Positions 26,301-34,487 are shown, counted from the first letter of the stretch. The stretch: 45,195 nt of DNA from Gracilibacteraceae bacterium (GCA_031266805.1 JAISAH010000110.1:1-45195), one strand, 5' to 3'. Translations and numbers: made by a program. Notes: generated by a model from the sequence alone, not told the origin.

Positions 26301-28270
26301 TGGCGGCCTTCAAAAAGCCCCGGGGCGCCGAATATCTGCTCCAGCCGGTGTTTTTTATCCACGGCGGGAAAGGGGAAATCGGGGATATAGGCGGGATCAT
26401 ACAGGCCGAAACCGTTAGCCGGGCCGTATTTTTCCTCCGCAGCCCCCAGAGAGTCGACCAGCACCCGCTCTCTGTCGCTCATCTTCGGCATGAGGGCGCA
26501 AAACTCCGTCGCCGCGGCGCGGTCCAGTTTTTCCGTCTTTACGAGCTGAGTCAGCATATCGAGGCCGCCCAGACGCATGTTTTCGTTTTTGTCCGCCAGC
26601 AAGGCTTTCGCCGCCTCCACCGGGCGTTCCCCGCCCATGCCCAGCAGGATCTTGACGGCGCTTTGCCGGATGTCTCCGGTTTTTAAGGCGAGCAGAGCGG
26701 CGACGGCTTTTCCCTCCTCCGCGGCCAGACCGGCTTGCTGGGAAAATTCCGTGACCGTGCTCAGGGCCTGCGTGCGGACGCTCATGCTTTTATCGTTTAA
26801 GGCGGTGAAAACGAAGGCCCGGCCTTTGGCCTCCCGGGGATCCGCCAGGAAAAAGCGGATAAACGCGGCCCGGTTGTCCGGATCCGCTCCGGGCATGATC
26901 TCCAGGAGCCGGGCCGTTTTTTTCGGGTCAAAGTCGTAGCCGGCGACGGTGAGGATCCGCGAAAACAGGTCGCCCGGCGAGAGCGAGAGGTCATGCCAGG
27001 GGAAGGGTTTGCCCTGAGCCAGATAACCCTTGGCCGGAACGAGGGGAGTCATGGCCAGCAGCGCTTCGAATTGCCGGTCCCGCGCGGCGCCGTCCGCCAA
27101 AATCTCATGCTCGCGGCATTTGACGCCGAAGATCTCCGCCGTCTGATATCTGCTGAAGCTGCCGGTGAGGTAATTGGTAAAAACGAGGGAAAGCACGTCC
27201 AGATCCGTCTCGCCCAAAAGCCGGGCGGCGGCGAAGGATTGCAGGGCGCTGTTTTCCGTCTGGGCCAGAAAATAGAGCGCTACCAATTTTTGGTATTTAG
27301 CGCCGTTCAGCAATTTGTCGATCAAGGTGAGGGCGACGTTCATCTCCCGGACGGACGCGGCCCAGAGCGCGGCGTAGATCTCCGTGACGTCCGCGCTGGC
27401 CGCGCCGGCCGCCAGAGCCTGCGCGTCGGTCAGATACGTATAGCCCAGCGTCAGGAGTTTGGCCGCCACGCGCTTGTCGTCATATGTTTCGCCGAGGCCC
27501 ATCCAGACGTCGAGCGCCCTGACCGCCGAGGAATAGCGGAGCAGGTCGTTGTCCAGGACGACTTTCATCAGACCGATGAAGGCTTCCACCCGGCCGTTGT
27601 CGGCGTTTTCCAGAATAGACTGGCGCAGGCCCTCCTGCAGCCGCGCCGCCAGGAGCGTCCCTTCCAAAAGCCGGTGCAGCTCTTCGTCAGCGCTTTTGAG
27701 GATGCCGTTGATGATGGCGTCGGAAAGGAGTTTGGTGTTGTTGTCGCCCAAGATGATATCTTTCACGGCGGCGGCGGCTTCCTTGTCCCCGGCGTCGAGC
27801 CGCGCGGCGAGAAAATCGCCGTACACCATGGTCCCGAGCCATGCTCGCCCCGCTGAGTCGGCGTCCGGGGGAGAAGTCAGGTCTTTGACGAGATCGAAGT
27901 CCTCCCAGGAGAAAAATATAGAATCCAAAACGCTGATGAAGCGGTCAATGTAAGGTTTTACCTCTTTGGTTCGGAATGAGCGGCGGTAGGAGGAGGGAGA
28001 GTGAACGTAGAGGTTCAGCCGCCCGGCCGCCTCGCCCGCCCAGTCCGCCGCGCGTTTACCGTGAATGACCGTAAAAAGTTCCCGGGGGCCGTTATCGAAT
28101 ACTGCGGCGAGCGTTTGGGGCGAGCCTTGCAGCAAAAGCCGGGACAGCGTCTCCCGCGCTTCCCGCCGCTCATACCAGTCGCCTTCCTTGCAGGCGACCA
28201 GCGCCTGGGCCACCGCGCCGGCGCGGCCTTTCTGCTGCCGGAGTTTGCCGATGATCGCGTCCTTGTCCAT
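23333..28270 (-). CDS. Giant DUF4132-domain protein
   Basis: The 1645-residue protein has an N-terminal half of helical, HEAT-like repeats (for example ALNDKSMSVRTQALSTVTEF and LADKNENMRLGGLDMLTQLV near 490-580). The C-terminal part carries the DUF4132 signature, including HPFDLYTLGTWRDCQRYAF, DWFSPADIEAPTLE, SEIMRDIDLVVSVAHVGGVD, and a closing NILAVPSQHRGRVFLPF with LLAEDKTIKDPAIL. Relatives occur in many bacteria, some next to MoxR ATPases and von Willebrand proteins; the biochemical role is unknown. It has no signal peptide or membrane segment. It starts 18 bases after the small protein at 28289-28705 and shares its promoter, so the two probably act together. Confidence 0.85.
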   Translation of the reverse strand: MDKDAIIGKLRQQKGRAGAVAQALVACKEGDWYERREARETLSRLLLQGSPQTLAAVFDNGPRELFTVIHGKRAADWAGEAAGRLNLYVHSPSSYRRSFRTKEVKPYIDRFISVLDSIFFSWEDFDLVKDLTSPPDADSAGRAWLGTMVYGDFLAARLDAGDKEAAAAVKDIILGDNNTKLLSDAIINGILKSADEELHRLLEGTLLAARLQEGLRQSILENADNGRVEAFIGLMKVVLDNDLLRYSSAVRALDVWMGLGETYDDKRVAAKLLTLGYTYLTDAQALAAGAASADVTEIYAALWAASVREMNVALTLIDKLLNGAKYQKLVALYFLAQTENSALQSFAAARLLGETDLDVLSLVFTNYLTGSFSRYQTAEIFGVKCREHEILADGAARDRQFEALLAMTPLVPAKGYLAQGKPFPWHDLSLSPGDLFSRILTVAGYDFDPKKTARLLEIMPGADPDNRAAFIRFFLADPREAKGRAFVFTALNDKSMSVRTQALSTVTEFSQQAGLAAEEGKAVAALLALKTGDIRQSAVKILLGMGGERPVEAAKALLADKNENMRLGGLDMLTQLVKTEKLDRAAATEFCALMPKMSDRERVLVDSLGAAEEKYGPANGFGLYDPAYIPDFPFPAVDKKHRLEQIFGAPGLFEGRHKARITKIFDALCELIKANRDYTYKIYSYDGDKETALGGLTWPRARAEANDDENLTPFEKFVLPEVWRGWIKDNAVTFSEIILFRFMESVEDYMDVYEPDYRDETNAVVEKLFRAKETNKLNVYCHGREYGEMARHIIQILGTEYAEDERFAALYGALADIAAKVAAEEWKRPIYEENDRSYGYGRRKDCTFADTKEVTFFMSELRKAAGTDEHFLAYTGLCFTLGRLSDMFYVNMNDVDVARAVEAGIVKIDAMYRTVFLGNANCIRNYAGKIRWERTKKIVEQYPVLKKTADEGAARVIEIELKRGDSATEVSALALEIGWHEGADTFAQILVAMGKETFVRGYIYSSGDPTKKIVLSSLLKASRPGPEEGAAALREALAGRIADKRLIEAAMYAPAWIGPVSDYLGWPGLQSAVWYFHAHVNDSFSAEKETEVARYSPITPEEFNDGAFDVAWFKDAHATLGEERFALVYDCAKYLTDGANHRRAQLFADAVLGKLDTAALWREIHEKRNKDKLLSYALIPLKKGKEQQAAMERYENIQLFLKESKTFGAQRRASEGKACAIALENLARNAGFANTLRFTWRMEILKVESLGDYFTGKTIGEYQVRVAVRDGGEAALICEKNGKTLASVPGALKKDPYVLECKESVTALKAQYRRARENLELVMVNRDVFPFGEIKALMQHPVVAPLLTKLVFVTLDEGGAAAASGLYAELAERLGDGAQVRLAHPFDLYTLGTWRDCQRYAFEQKLVQPFKQIFRELYLLNEDEREAGTVSRRYAGHQVQPKKTVALLKSRLWTVDYETGLQRVYFRENIYVKLYAAADWFSPADIEAPTLETVEFFDRKTHEAIPLEKIPPVIFSEIMRDIDLVVSVAHVGGVDPEASLSTVEMRAVIVAELLRLLHIENVSVEGRHAKITGKLGEYTVHLGSAQVHKMGRGAVNILAVPSQHRGRVFLPFADDDPRTAEVMSKIILLAEDKTIKDPAILAQIG

Positions 28271-28288
28271 CTGTGCCTCCTTTTTTTG

Positions 28289-28705
28289 CTAAAAGCGCCG
28301 CCCGGCCAGCATCACCAGGCGGATAAACGTGACGGTATCGCCGTCTTTCAAAGTAAAGGGAGCGCCCGGCAGGGCCTCGTCCTCGTTGACCAGAACCCGG
28401 TAGATGCCGTCGGCAAAGGATTGCAGGGCGTTTTGCACCGCTTTTTCCTCATCCTGATCCTTCTCGTTCACGTGGCTGCCGAAGCCGATCTTGCCCGTAT
28501 GTTCCCCGTCCTCCATCTCCTGCCGCGACAGGTAGTGAAAGAGCGGCGCGTCCACCGCCTTGGCGTTGTAAGCCCGGACGTTCTCCCGCACCAAGTGCTC
28601 GATCAGCTTCTCCGGCGAATCCGTGGCGCCGGGAATGGTCCAGGCCTGTTTTTCCAGCATGTCCCGCCGTTTGCCGGCGGCTTTGACGCGGACAAAAATA
28701 TCCAC
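28289..28705 (-). CDS. Small DUF4132-linked protein, beta-grasp-like ends
   Basis: The 138 residues start at GTG 28705 with GAGGAGG seven bases upstream. The first 45 residues (DIFVRVKAAG..., then SPEKLIEHLVREN) and the last 35 (RVLVNEDE..., PFTLKDGDTVTFIRLVMLAG) read like the strand-helix and closing strands of MoaD/ThiS-type beta-grasp proteins, separated by an acidic insert of about 50 residues. It ends GRRF, not the Gly-Gly used for thiocarboxylation or conjugation. Family not recognised. It heads a two-gene operon with the DUF4132 giant, so a partner or substrate role is a fair guess; the fold is inference. Confidence 0.6.
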   Translation of the reverse strand: MDIFVRVKAAGKRRDMLEKQAWTIPGATDSPEKLIEHLVRENVRAYNAKAVDAPLFHYLSRQEMEDGEHTGKIGFGSHVNEKDQDEEKAVQNALQSFADGIYRVLVNEDEALPGAPFTLKDGDTVTFIRLVMLAGRRF

Positions 28706-28753
28706 GCGGACACCTCCTCATCCCAGGATTATTTTTTGGGATCCGTTTTCCAT

Positions 28754-28759
28754 AGTATA
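28754..28759 (-). promoter_or_regulatory. Extended -10 promoter of the DUF4132 operon
   Basis: On the minus strand TGTGGTATACT gives an extended -10 box (TATACT, plus 28754-28759). The -35 position is poor. The start codon is about 45 bases downstream. Confidence 0.5.
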
Positions 28760-28800
28760 CCACATTAAACCGGAGATGTTTTCCCTTTTCTGCGAAAAAT

Positions 28801-28825
28801 ATTCCCCGGCTTGTCCCGTGATCCC
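28801..28825. repeat. Degenerate dispersed palindrome
   Basis: ATTCCCCGGC-TTGTC-CCGTGATCC, a diverged copy of the family seen at 5853-5873, in the gap between the divergent DUF4132 operon and histidine kinase. Confidence 0.5.
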
Positions 28826-28918
28826 AAGACGATTTTTCTCACTGACATTGCTCCGACAATAAAATCAGTGAAAAACCAAAGCGAAAAATCTTGCGTACTT
28901 ACCGTATTTATGGCAGAA

Positions 28919-28924
28919 TATAAT
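28919..28924 (+). promoter_or_regulatory. -10 box of the histidine kinase gene
   Basis: A perfect TATAAT lies 39 bases before the chosen ATG. The -35 region at the right spacing (TACTTA) is weak. It supports a start after 28931. Confidence 0.45.
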
Positions 28925-28963
28925 AGAATCATGGGACGTCTACGAATGATTACGGAGGGCGCC

Positions 28964-30364
28964 ATGCAGGAGTTCAAGTTCCGCCACCAGAGCCGGCAAG
29001 TGAATGACTTTTTGCGGGATCTGACCGAGCCTTTGTTTGTCGCGGACAAAGAGGGGCTCATTCTCTGGGCTAACGAATCCTTCCAGCGTGTGTTCTCTTT
29101 GCCGGCGACGGAAAAGGCGCCCGCCGCCTCGTTTTTATCCTATGTTCACCCGGAAAGCCAGGAGAGGTTGCGCCATGATCTGGCCGTCCTTTGTTCCGGG
29201 CGGACTCCCCTGACCAGAGAAATATGCCTGTGGGCGGAAAACGCCTGGCTTAATTTTGCCCTCGATATTTATCCGGCCACCGACTGCTGCTACTGTCTGG
29301 CCCGGGACATCACGCGGCAAAAAACATATGAGGAAGAAAAACTGCAGCTGCTGTCCGTGGCCGAGGCCTCTCTGGACGCGATATACGCGCTGGATACCGA
29401 CGGGCATATCCGCAGCTGGAACAGGGCGGCGGTCGCTATTTTTGGTTATACCGCGGAGGAAGCGATCGGCTGCAATGTGGAGATCCTGGCCCTTCCCGGG
29501 CAAAAAGAGGAGATCGACGCGGTCATCCAGCTCATTCGTCAGGGCGCGAGCTACGGTTATGAGACCGTGCGGCAGCGAAAAAACCATGAACTGGTGTCGC
29601 TTTTTATCACTATAGCCCCCATCCGCGATTCGCACGGCGTCCTGCTGGGCGCTTCCGTGGTCGCCCGCGATATAACGGCTTTGCAAAAACAGAAACTGGA
29701 GATGTCCCGGCTCGACCGCCTGAACACTTTTGCCGAACTGGCCTCCGTCATCAGCCACGAGGTGCGCAACCCCATGACGACCATCGGCGGGTTTTTGCAG
29801 ATGCTGCAAAAAAAGACGCGGGACAAGAAGCAGCTGGAATATTTTTCCATAATGTCCGAGGAATTGAAGCGCGTCAACGCCATTTTAGGCGAATTTATCA
29901 CCATCGGCCGCACCAAGGAGGTAAAACAGGAAAAACAAACCCTGAAATCGATCATTTACAGCATGGCGCCCCTCTTGGAAGCGGACGCGGCCTATCAGGG
30001 CAAGATAATCAAGTTCAGCCTTAAAGACACCTGCGCGACTTTCGTCAACGCCAACGAGATCCGCCAGCTCGTTTTGAACCTCATGCGCAACGGGCTGGAG
30101 GCGATGGAGGCCAACGGCATTTTGCAGATAAAAACCTCCAGCAAAGACAATAAAGTCATTCTTGCGGTCAAAGACGACGGGCACGGTATAGCGGAGGAAC
30201 ATCTGGAAAAACTTGGCACGGCTTTTTTCAGCACGAAGGAAACCGGCACGGGCCTTGGCCTTTACGTTTGCTATGAAATCGTCCAGCGCAACAACGCCAC
30301 GTTGAATGTGCTGACCGGCGCGGACGGCACCACCTTTATGGTGACGTTCCCGGCGGCGGGGTAG
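28964..30364 (+). CDS. PAS-domain sensor histidine kinase
   Basis: The soluble kinase of 466 residues has two PAS domains (about 15-120 and 125-250; second with WNRAAVAIFGYTAEEAIG), then the phospho-acceptor segment SVISHEVRNPMTTIGGFLQM (His near 265) and the ATPase domain with NLMRNGLEAM (about 371), DDGHGIAEE and TGTGLGLYV. The layout resembles Bacillus sporulation kinases and NtrB-like kinases. No membrane helix and no response regulator lie nearby, so it is an orphan. I chose ATG 28964 because GGAGGG lies five bases upstream and the -10 box at 28919 places transcription start just before it; the frame extends to 28811. Confidence 0.9.
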   Translation: MQEFKFRHQSRQVNDFLRDLTEPLFVADKEGLILWANESFQRVFSLPATEKAPAASFLSYVHPESQERLRHDLAVLCSGRTPLTREICLWAENAWLNFALDIYPATDCCYCLARDITRQKTYEEEKLQLLSVAEASLDAIYALDTDGHIRSWNRAAVAIFGYTAEEAIGCNVEILALPGQKEEIDAVIQLIRQGASYGYETVRQRKNHELVSLFITIAPIRDSHGVLLGASVVARDITALQKQKLEMSRLDRLNTFAELASVISHEVRNPMTTIGGFLQMLQKKTRDKKQLEYFSIMSEELKRVNAILGEFITIGRTKEVKQEKQTLKSIIYSMAPLLEADAAYQGKIIKFSLKDTCATFVNANEIRQLVLNLMRNGLEAMEANGILQIKTSSKDNKVILAVKDDGHGIAEEHLEKLGTAFFSTKETGTGLGLYVCYEIVQRNNATLNVLTGADGTTFMVTFPAAG

Positions 30365-30365
30365 T

Positions 30366-30430
30366 GACGAGTGGGGAGTTGAGAGTGGAGAGTTGAGAGT
30401 GGGGGGAGTGGGGAGTTGAGAGTGGGGAGT
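30366..30430. repeat. Low-complexity GAGAGTGGGGAGTT-type repeats
   Basis: About five imperfect tandem copies of a GAGTTGAGAGTGGGGA-like unit fill the space between the kinase stop and the next gene. The putative start of the next gene lies inside it. Confidence 0.85.
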
Positions 30431-32086
30431 TACCGAATCTTTAGGAGGGCTGCGGCGCTCCTGATTGCGGTCGCCTTGTTGCTGCCGTCTGCCGCCGCCG
30501 GTTCGGCGGGAGGCGAGACGCGGGCCTTCGTTTATGCGCCGGATTCCACAAGCGTGATCGCCAACCCCGGACGGGGCTATTTTGAAAATTTCAGCGGGTT
30601 TGACTATCTTTATCCGCAGTATTTCGATGAGGAATACACGGAGTGGCTCACCGACCCGGAATATGACGCCTGGCGTTTCGGCGGCGGTTACCTTGAGCGC
30701 TTGCGCGCGCTGCGTAAAGACGGGGTGACGGTGCTGGACGCCAATATCTACCTTAACGAATACATCGACTCGCCCGAACTGCCGCCGTCCTTCCCGGCCG
30801 AGCTGTCCAAAGCCCTGCGGGTCGTGCGGGAAGCGCGGATGAAAATCATCCTGCGCGTGGTATACGCGGACGACTGGACGCCGATGGTCGTGGAAAAGAA
30901 CTATTTGCGCCATATCGAGCAAATCGGGGCGGTCATCGCCGAAAACGCCGATATCGTGGAGGGTCTTTGCGCCGGGATCCTCGGTCCGTGGGGCGAGTGG
31001 CACGGCGACGACCGGACCGTCATGGCGGCCGACAGATCCTACCGGCGCGAAGACCGCCCCGAATACCAAAACCACGCGCCGACGACAGATCTGAACTCCC
31101 CGGAGCAGGGCGCGCGGCGATACCGGCTCGTCAAGCAGTGGCTGGACTGTACGCCGGATACCATACCCCTTCTCCTTCGCTACACGGAAAACCTCATGGA
31201 GATAAAGGCGCTGGCGCAGGATCCTCCCGAAGGCGCGGCGGCGCTGACACAGGCGCAGTTTGACCGGCTGGGTCAGCACGACGACGCCTTCGCTTCGTAT
31301 GTCATGAGTTACACGCGCGGCGGCGGCTGGGAGGAGGCTTTTTACCCATATTGGAACGGCGGCAAAAGATACGATCAGGTCAAAGACGTGGCGGCGCTGG
31401 CGGCCCGGCTCGAGACGTCCGGCGGCGGCGACGTCCTGCAGGCCGGCGAAGCGGGCTGGTGGCCCTACTATGACCGTGACCTCGGCATAGACGATCCGCT
31501 GGCCGATACGGCGGCGATCGACGCGGGGGCGCGATTGGCGCTGAGCGAGGCCGCCGCCAGAAAATTCACTCTGATCAACCGCGCCTATGACGTCAAACAT
31601 CTCGACTTCTGGAAAAACGCGGCCCTCCCCGCCGCCGGCGGCGATCCCGCCGAGAGCGCCTACACCCGCCTGGACCGCAAACTCGGCTACAGGCTCCGCC
31701 TGGAGAGCGCGGAATTTACGACCGGCGCCGGGAGCGAGGATATTTTCACGATCAGGGCGGCGCTCCGCAACGACGGCTACGCGGGCGTCGTCAGGCCGCG
31801 TCCGCTGTTTATAGTGTTCGATAACGGCGTCAACCGCTACGACGTCGAGCTGACGGACGTGGATGTCCGCACGTGGCGGAGCGGCGTCAGCCGTCTGGAC
31901 GCTTCGGTCTCATTTCCCGCGGGGATGCAGGCGGGCGAGTACGCGGTCGCGCTGTGGCTGCCGGATCACTATGAAAATCTGCGCGGTCTGCCGGAGTATT
32001 CCGTGCGGCTGGCCAACAAGGATATTTGGCGCGGCGACAAGGGCTATAACTACCTCGGCGCGATCAAATATCAAGGGAGAGACTGA
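30416..32086 (+). CDS. Secreted DUF4874/DUF4832 protein, glycosidase-like
   Basis: The 556-residue product begins with a signal peptide (RRAAALLIAVALLLPSAAAG). The N-terminal half matches DUF4874, NPGRGYFENFSGF, YLNEYIDSPELP, and the GILGPWGEWHG box near residue 192 whose Glu could be catalytic. The C-terminal half matches DUF4832 with AFASYVMSYTRGG and a beta-rich end. Such proteins are predicted TIM-barrel, glycoside-hydrolase-like enzymes acting outside the membrane; substrate unknown. The start is uncertain: TTG 30416 or GTG 30422 both lie in the low-complexity repeat, while an AGGAGG at 30443 has no normal start codon after it. Confidence 0.75.
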   Translation: MRVGSYRIFRRAAALLIAVALLLPSAAAGSAGGETRAFVYAPDSTSVIANPGRGYFENFSGFDYLYPQYFDEEYTEWLTDPEYDAWRFGGGYLERLRALRKDGVTVLDANIYLNEYIDSPELPPSFPAELSKALRVVREARMKIILRVVYADDWTPMVVEKNYLRHIEQIGAVIAENADIVEGLCAGILGPWGEWHGDDRTVMAADRSYRREDRPEYQNHAPTTDLNSPEQGARRYRLVKQWLDCTPDTIPLLLRYTENLMEIKALAQDPPEGAAALTQAQFDRLGQHDDAFASYVMSYTRGGGWEEAFYPYWNGGKRYDQVKDVAALAARLETSGGGDVLQAGEAGWWPYYDRDLGIDDPLADTAAIDAGARLALSEAAARKFTLINRAYDVKHLDFWKNAALPAAGGDPAESAYTRLDRKLGYRLRLESAEFTTGAGSEDIFTIRAALRNDGYAGVVRPRPLFIVFDNGVNRYDVELTDVDVRTWRSGVSRLDASVSFPAGMQAGEYAVALWLPDHYENLRGLPEYSVRLANKDIWRGDKGYNYLGAIKYQGRD

Positions 32087-32089
32087 TTG

Positions 32090-33445
32090 GTGATGACGGA
32101 CAGGGAATTCACGCGGGCTTTGCGCCGCGGCTTAGGCAGCGCCGTCGTCGAATTGAAAAACGCGGAAAATAAGGCGGCGCGCCGCAGCGCCTTGCTGCGC
32201 TGTTGTCTGCGCGATATTTCATACGACTGGCAGTCGGAAGGCACAAAGGGATATTATTTGTACACGGCTATCCGCGCTCTGGGCGGCGAGGATTTTTTTG
32301 AAAAACCCCTGATCGGCAGATTTCTTTCGCGCTGCCCGGACAGGCTGTTCCTCCAGCTGGCGGCGATACTTTCCTGCTATGCCGGCGACGGCAGCGAGGC
32401 GGCGAAAGAGGCTTTCCATGTGAAATACGACTGTTTTGCCGGTAAAAACGGCCGCTTTATCCGGAATTCGTCCGTAGACGAGGGATTTCAGTGGGACGAG
32501 GTGGTGTTTCAGCTTTTTGCCATAGACGGGTTTTCCGCGTTCAAGCGATACGCGGCGGACGCCGGCGGGATCCTTTTGCGTAATCCCGGCGAGCCCGCCA
32601 TATGGGACGACTGGTTTACAGACAGGGCGGAAGGCGTATTTGGTAAAAAAAGGGTCGCCGTTTTCATCAATAAAGCCTCCGGACGCTCAGACGCTGTCAA
32701 GGCTCTGGCGGACGCCCTGAAAGCCGGCGCCGATTCACGCGCGCGATACCAGCCCGGACGGGAGACGATGACGCTCAGCGGCCTGATCCAAGCGGTGCGG
32801 GAAGCGGCCACGGGAGAATATCCCTACTATAAAACGGTGGGCTTCCGGCGCTCGTTTATCACAAATGCCTCCGATACTGAAATATCGGAACTGGCCCGCG
32901 CCGCTCTGCGCGAAGAAGATGAAACGGTAAAGGCGCTGCTGCTGGACATGTTCCGGCGCCGGTCGTTTCCGCTGGATATCACTCCGCTCCTGGACTGCGC
33001 CCGGTCAGACAACGAATTGCTGGCGGAGGCGGCCATAGACTGCTTAAAAGGGGTCAAGGAGAAAAGGATCCACGATTTGGCCATATTTTTGCTGACAAAA
33101 CCCAGCAGGGCGAATCTGTCGGCGCTGGCCTTGCTGGAAAAAAACTACAAAAAAAGCGACGATCCCCTAATTTTTGCAGCGGTAAAAAAATCCGGCGTTT
33201 CCCATGGCGTTCAGCAGGCCATCCGCGACATATACCGCCGCCATCGCTCGTCCGGCGCGCTTCCCGCCTTGCTCCGCGTCTACCGAGACGGGGAATGTTC
33301 CTATTGCCGACGCGGCATTGTGGAAGCGATGCGCCATTGCGGGGTTTTGCCGGCGGATATTCTGGAAGAATGTTTGCACGATTCTTATGACGATACGCGA
33401 AAATTCGCCCAGCGTCTTTTGGCGCGCGGTGCAAACAGATGCTAG
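32090..33445 (+). CDS. HEAT-like helical repeat protein, unknown
   Basis: The 451-residue protein is nearly all helical, with paired-helix repeats in its second half (such as ISELARAALREEDETVKALL and NELLAEAAIDCLKG) typical of HEAT-type scaffolds. The N-terminal 200 residues are not recognised. No enzyme motif, signal peptide or membrane segment is visible. Start codons TTG 32087, GTG 32090 and ATG 32093 are clustered; GTG has the best distance from GGGAGAG. It begins four bases after the secreted protein's stop and its own stop overlaps the DUF3990 gene, so the four genes 30416-34366 form one run. Confidence 0.65.
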   Translation: MMTDREFTRALRRGLGSAVVELKNAENKAARRSALLRCCLRDISYDWQSEGTKGYYLYTAIRALGGEDFFEKPLIGRFLSRCPDRLFLQLAAILSCYAGDGSEAAKEAFHVKYDCFAGKNGRFIRNSSVDEGFQWDEVVFQLFAIDGFSAFKRYAADAGGILLRNPGEPAIWDDWFTDRAEGVFGKKRVAVFINKASGRSDAVKALADALKAGADSRARYQPGRETMTLSGLIQAVREAATGEYPYYKTVGFRRSFITNASDTEISELARAALREEDETVKALLLDMFRRRSFPLDITPLLDCARSDNELLAEAAIDCLKGVKEKRIHDLAIFLLTKPSRANLSALALLEKNYKKSDDPLIFAAVKKSGVSHGVQQAIRDIYRRHRSSGALPALLRVYRDGECSYCRRGIVEAMRHCGVLPADILEECLHDSYDDTRKFAQRLLARGANRC

Positions 33446-33891
33446 TCTATCACGGCGGATATCGCGCGATAGAAAAACCTGAAATCCGCGCCGCTAAGAA
33501 CAATAAAGATTTTGGGCGCGGGTTCTACTGCACGGAACTGCGGACGCAGGCTGACAAATGGGCGAAGCGCTTCGATACGCCCATAGTGAGCGTGTACGAA
33601 TATACGCCAAAGACCGGGTTTAACACGCTGACCTTTGCCGAAATGACGGACGAATGGCTTGATTTTATCGTTGCTTGCCGGAGCGGCAAACCGCATAACT
33701 ACGCGGTTGTCGAAGGGGCGATGGCAAACGACCAGATTTGGAATTATATCGCCGATTTTGTCGGCGGCGTTCTGACCCGCGAGCAGTTTTGGGTGCTGGC
33801 AAAATTCAAATATCCTACGCATCAAATAGCGTTTTGCGCGGCTCCCGCGCTGGAATGCCTGAAATATGCGGAAAGTTATGAGGTGAGGTGA
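33439..33891 (+). CDS. DUF3990 protein, putative ADP-ribosyltransferase toxin
   Basis: The 150 residues show the DUF3990 pattern: VYHGGYRAIEKPEI at the N-terminus, NNKDFGRGFYCTELRTQADKWA, and a central NDQIWNYIADFVGG. The YHG and GxGFY motifs resemble the NAD-binding parts of ADP-ribosyltransferase-fold proteins, and the family is usually paired with small helical antitoxin-like proteins. Toxicity is inference. Its ATG overlaps the HEAT-like gene's stop by seven bases; the next gene starts four bases after its own stop. Confidence 0.75.
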   Translation: MLVYHGGYRAIEKPEIRAAKNNKDFGRGFYCTELRTQADKWAKRFDTPIVSVYEYTPKTGFNTLTFAEMTDEWLDFIVACRSGKPHNYAVVEGAMANDQIWNYIADFVGGVLTREQFWVLAKFKYPTHQIAFCAAPALECLKYAESYEVR

Positions 33892-33895
33892 GAGG

Positions 33896-34366
33896 ATGAC
33901 GGAGAGGGAATCAGGGAGAGAGCCGAAACTGGACAACGATTTATTTTTCGTCTGCTCCGTGATCGAGTATATCGGCAGGGCGAGCAAAAACCGCCGCGCC
34001 GACGTCGTGACCGCGCTGGGCAAAGACGTTCTCGCCCGGTATTTAGAGCTGGCGGACGTATACCACTGCGAGCCCATTGAGAATACCGCCGCCGATTTGA
34101 TGGAAAAACGCGGCCTCGCCGCGGGCGGGTTTGATAATACCGTGGGCGTGCCCAATGTTCCCACGGTTTTCGATATAGCCAAGGTTTACAAACGCCTGAT
34201 AGTCAGCGTCGCTGAAAGCAGCGGCTCGCCGCCGATCGACGCTCTGGTCAGCGTTTATACTTCGTGGATAAGCGACAAGATCAGCGATTACAGGTGCAGT
34301 ATGTACTACGAAAACCCGGAATATTTATACCTGTCATACCTTGAGGGCGAACCTCTTAAGGATTGA
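33896..34366 (+). CDS. Candidate antitoxin of the DUF3990 protein
   Basis: The helical protein of 156 residues begins with a DUF3791-like part (DNDLFFVCSVIEYIGR, ALGKDVLARYLELADVYHCE) and continues with a second helical part (PTVFDIAKVYKRLIVSV, SWISDKISDY). Proteins of this pattern are regularly found beside DUF3990 genes and are presumed to neutralise them. Ribosome site GGTGAGAGG. It is the last gene of the run; a stem-loop follows at 34376-34397. Confidence 0.6.
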   Translation: MTERESGREPKLDNDLFFVCSVIEYIGRASKNRRADVVTALGKDVLARYLELADVYHCEPIENTAADLMEKRGLAAGGFDNTVGVPNVPTVFDIAKVYKRLIVSVAESSGSPPIDALVSVYTSWISDKISDYRCSMYYENPEYLYLSYLEGEPLKD

Positions 34367-34375
34367 AGGATCGCG

Positions 34376-34397
34376 GGGAAAGGGAGTATCCTTTCCC
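34376..34397 (+). terminator. Stem-loop after the DUF3990 operon
   Basis: GGGAAAGG (34376-34383) and CCTTTCCC (34390-34397) form an 8-bp stem with a six-base loop, ten bases past the stop. There is no T run after it, so intrinsic termination is doubtful. Confidence 0.45.
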
Positions 34398-34409
34398 GTT
34401 ACATTACAT

Positions 34410-34434
34410 AGGGACTGTATGGAAATAAAGTGGT
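34410..34434. mobile_element. Solo terminal repeat of the MITE-like element
   Basis: AGGGACTGTATGGAAATAAA followed by GTGGT matches the right terminal repeat of the element at 36319-36477 (as its reverse complement) with one mismatch in 25. It lies in inverted orientation to that end, so the two flank the hydrolase gene and its promoter. Confidence 0.7.
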
Positions 34435-34487
34435 GACGAAGGCAAAAAATACTACGCCGGCATTTATTTTGTCAAAATTATAAAATT

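Noticed and set aside
29885-31600. A 571-codon minus-strand open frame
   Set aside because: It spans the kinase end, the low-complexity repeat and the DUF4832 gene in antisense; both sense genes have clear domains.
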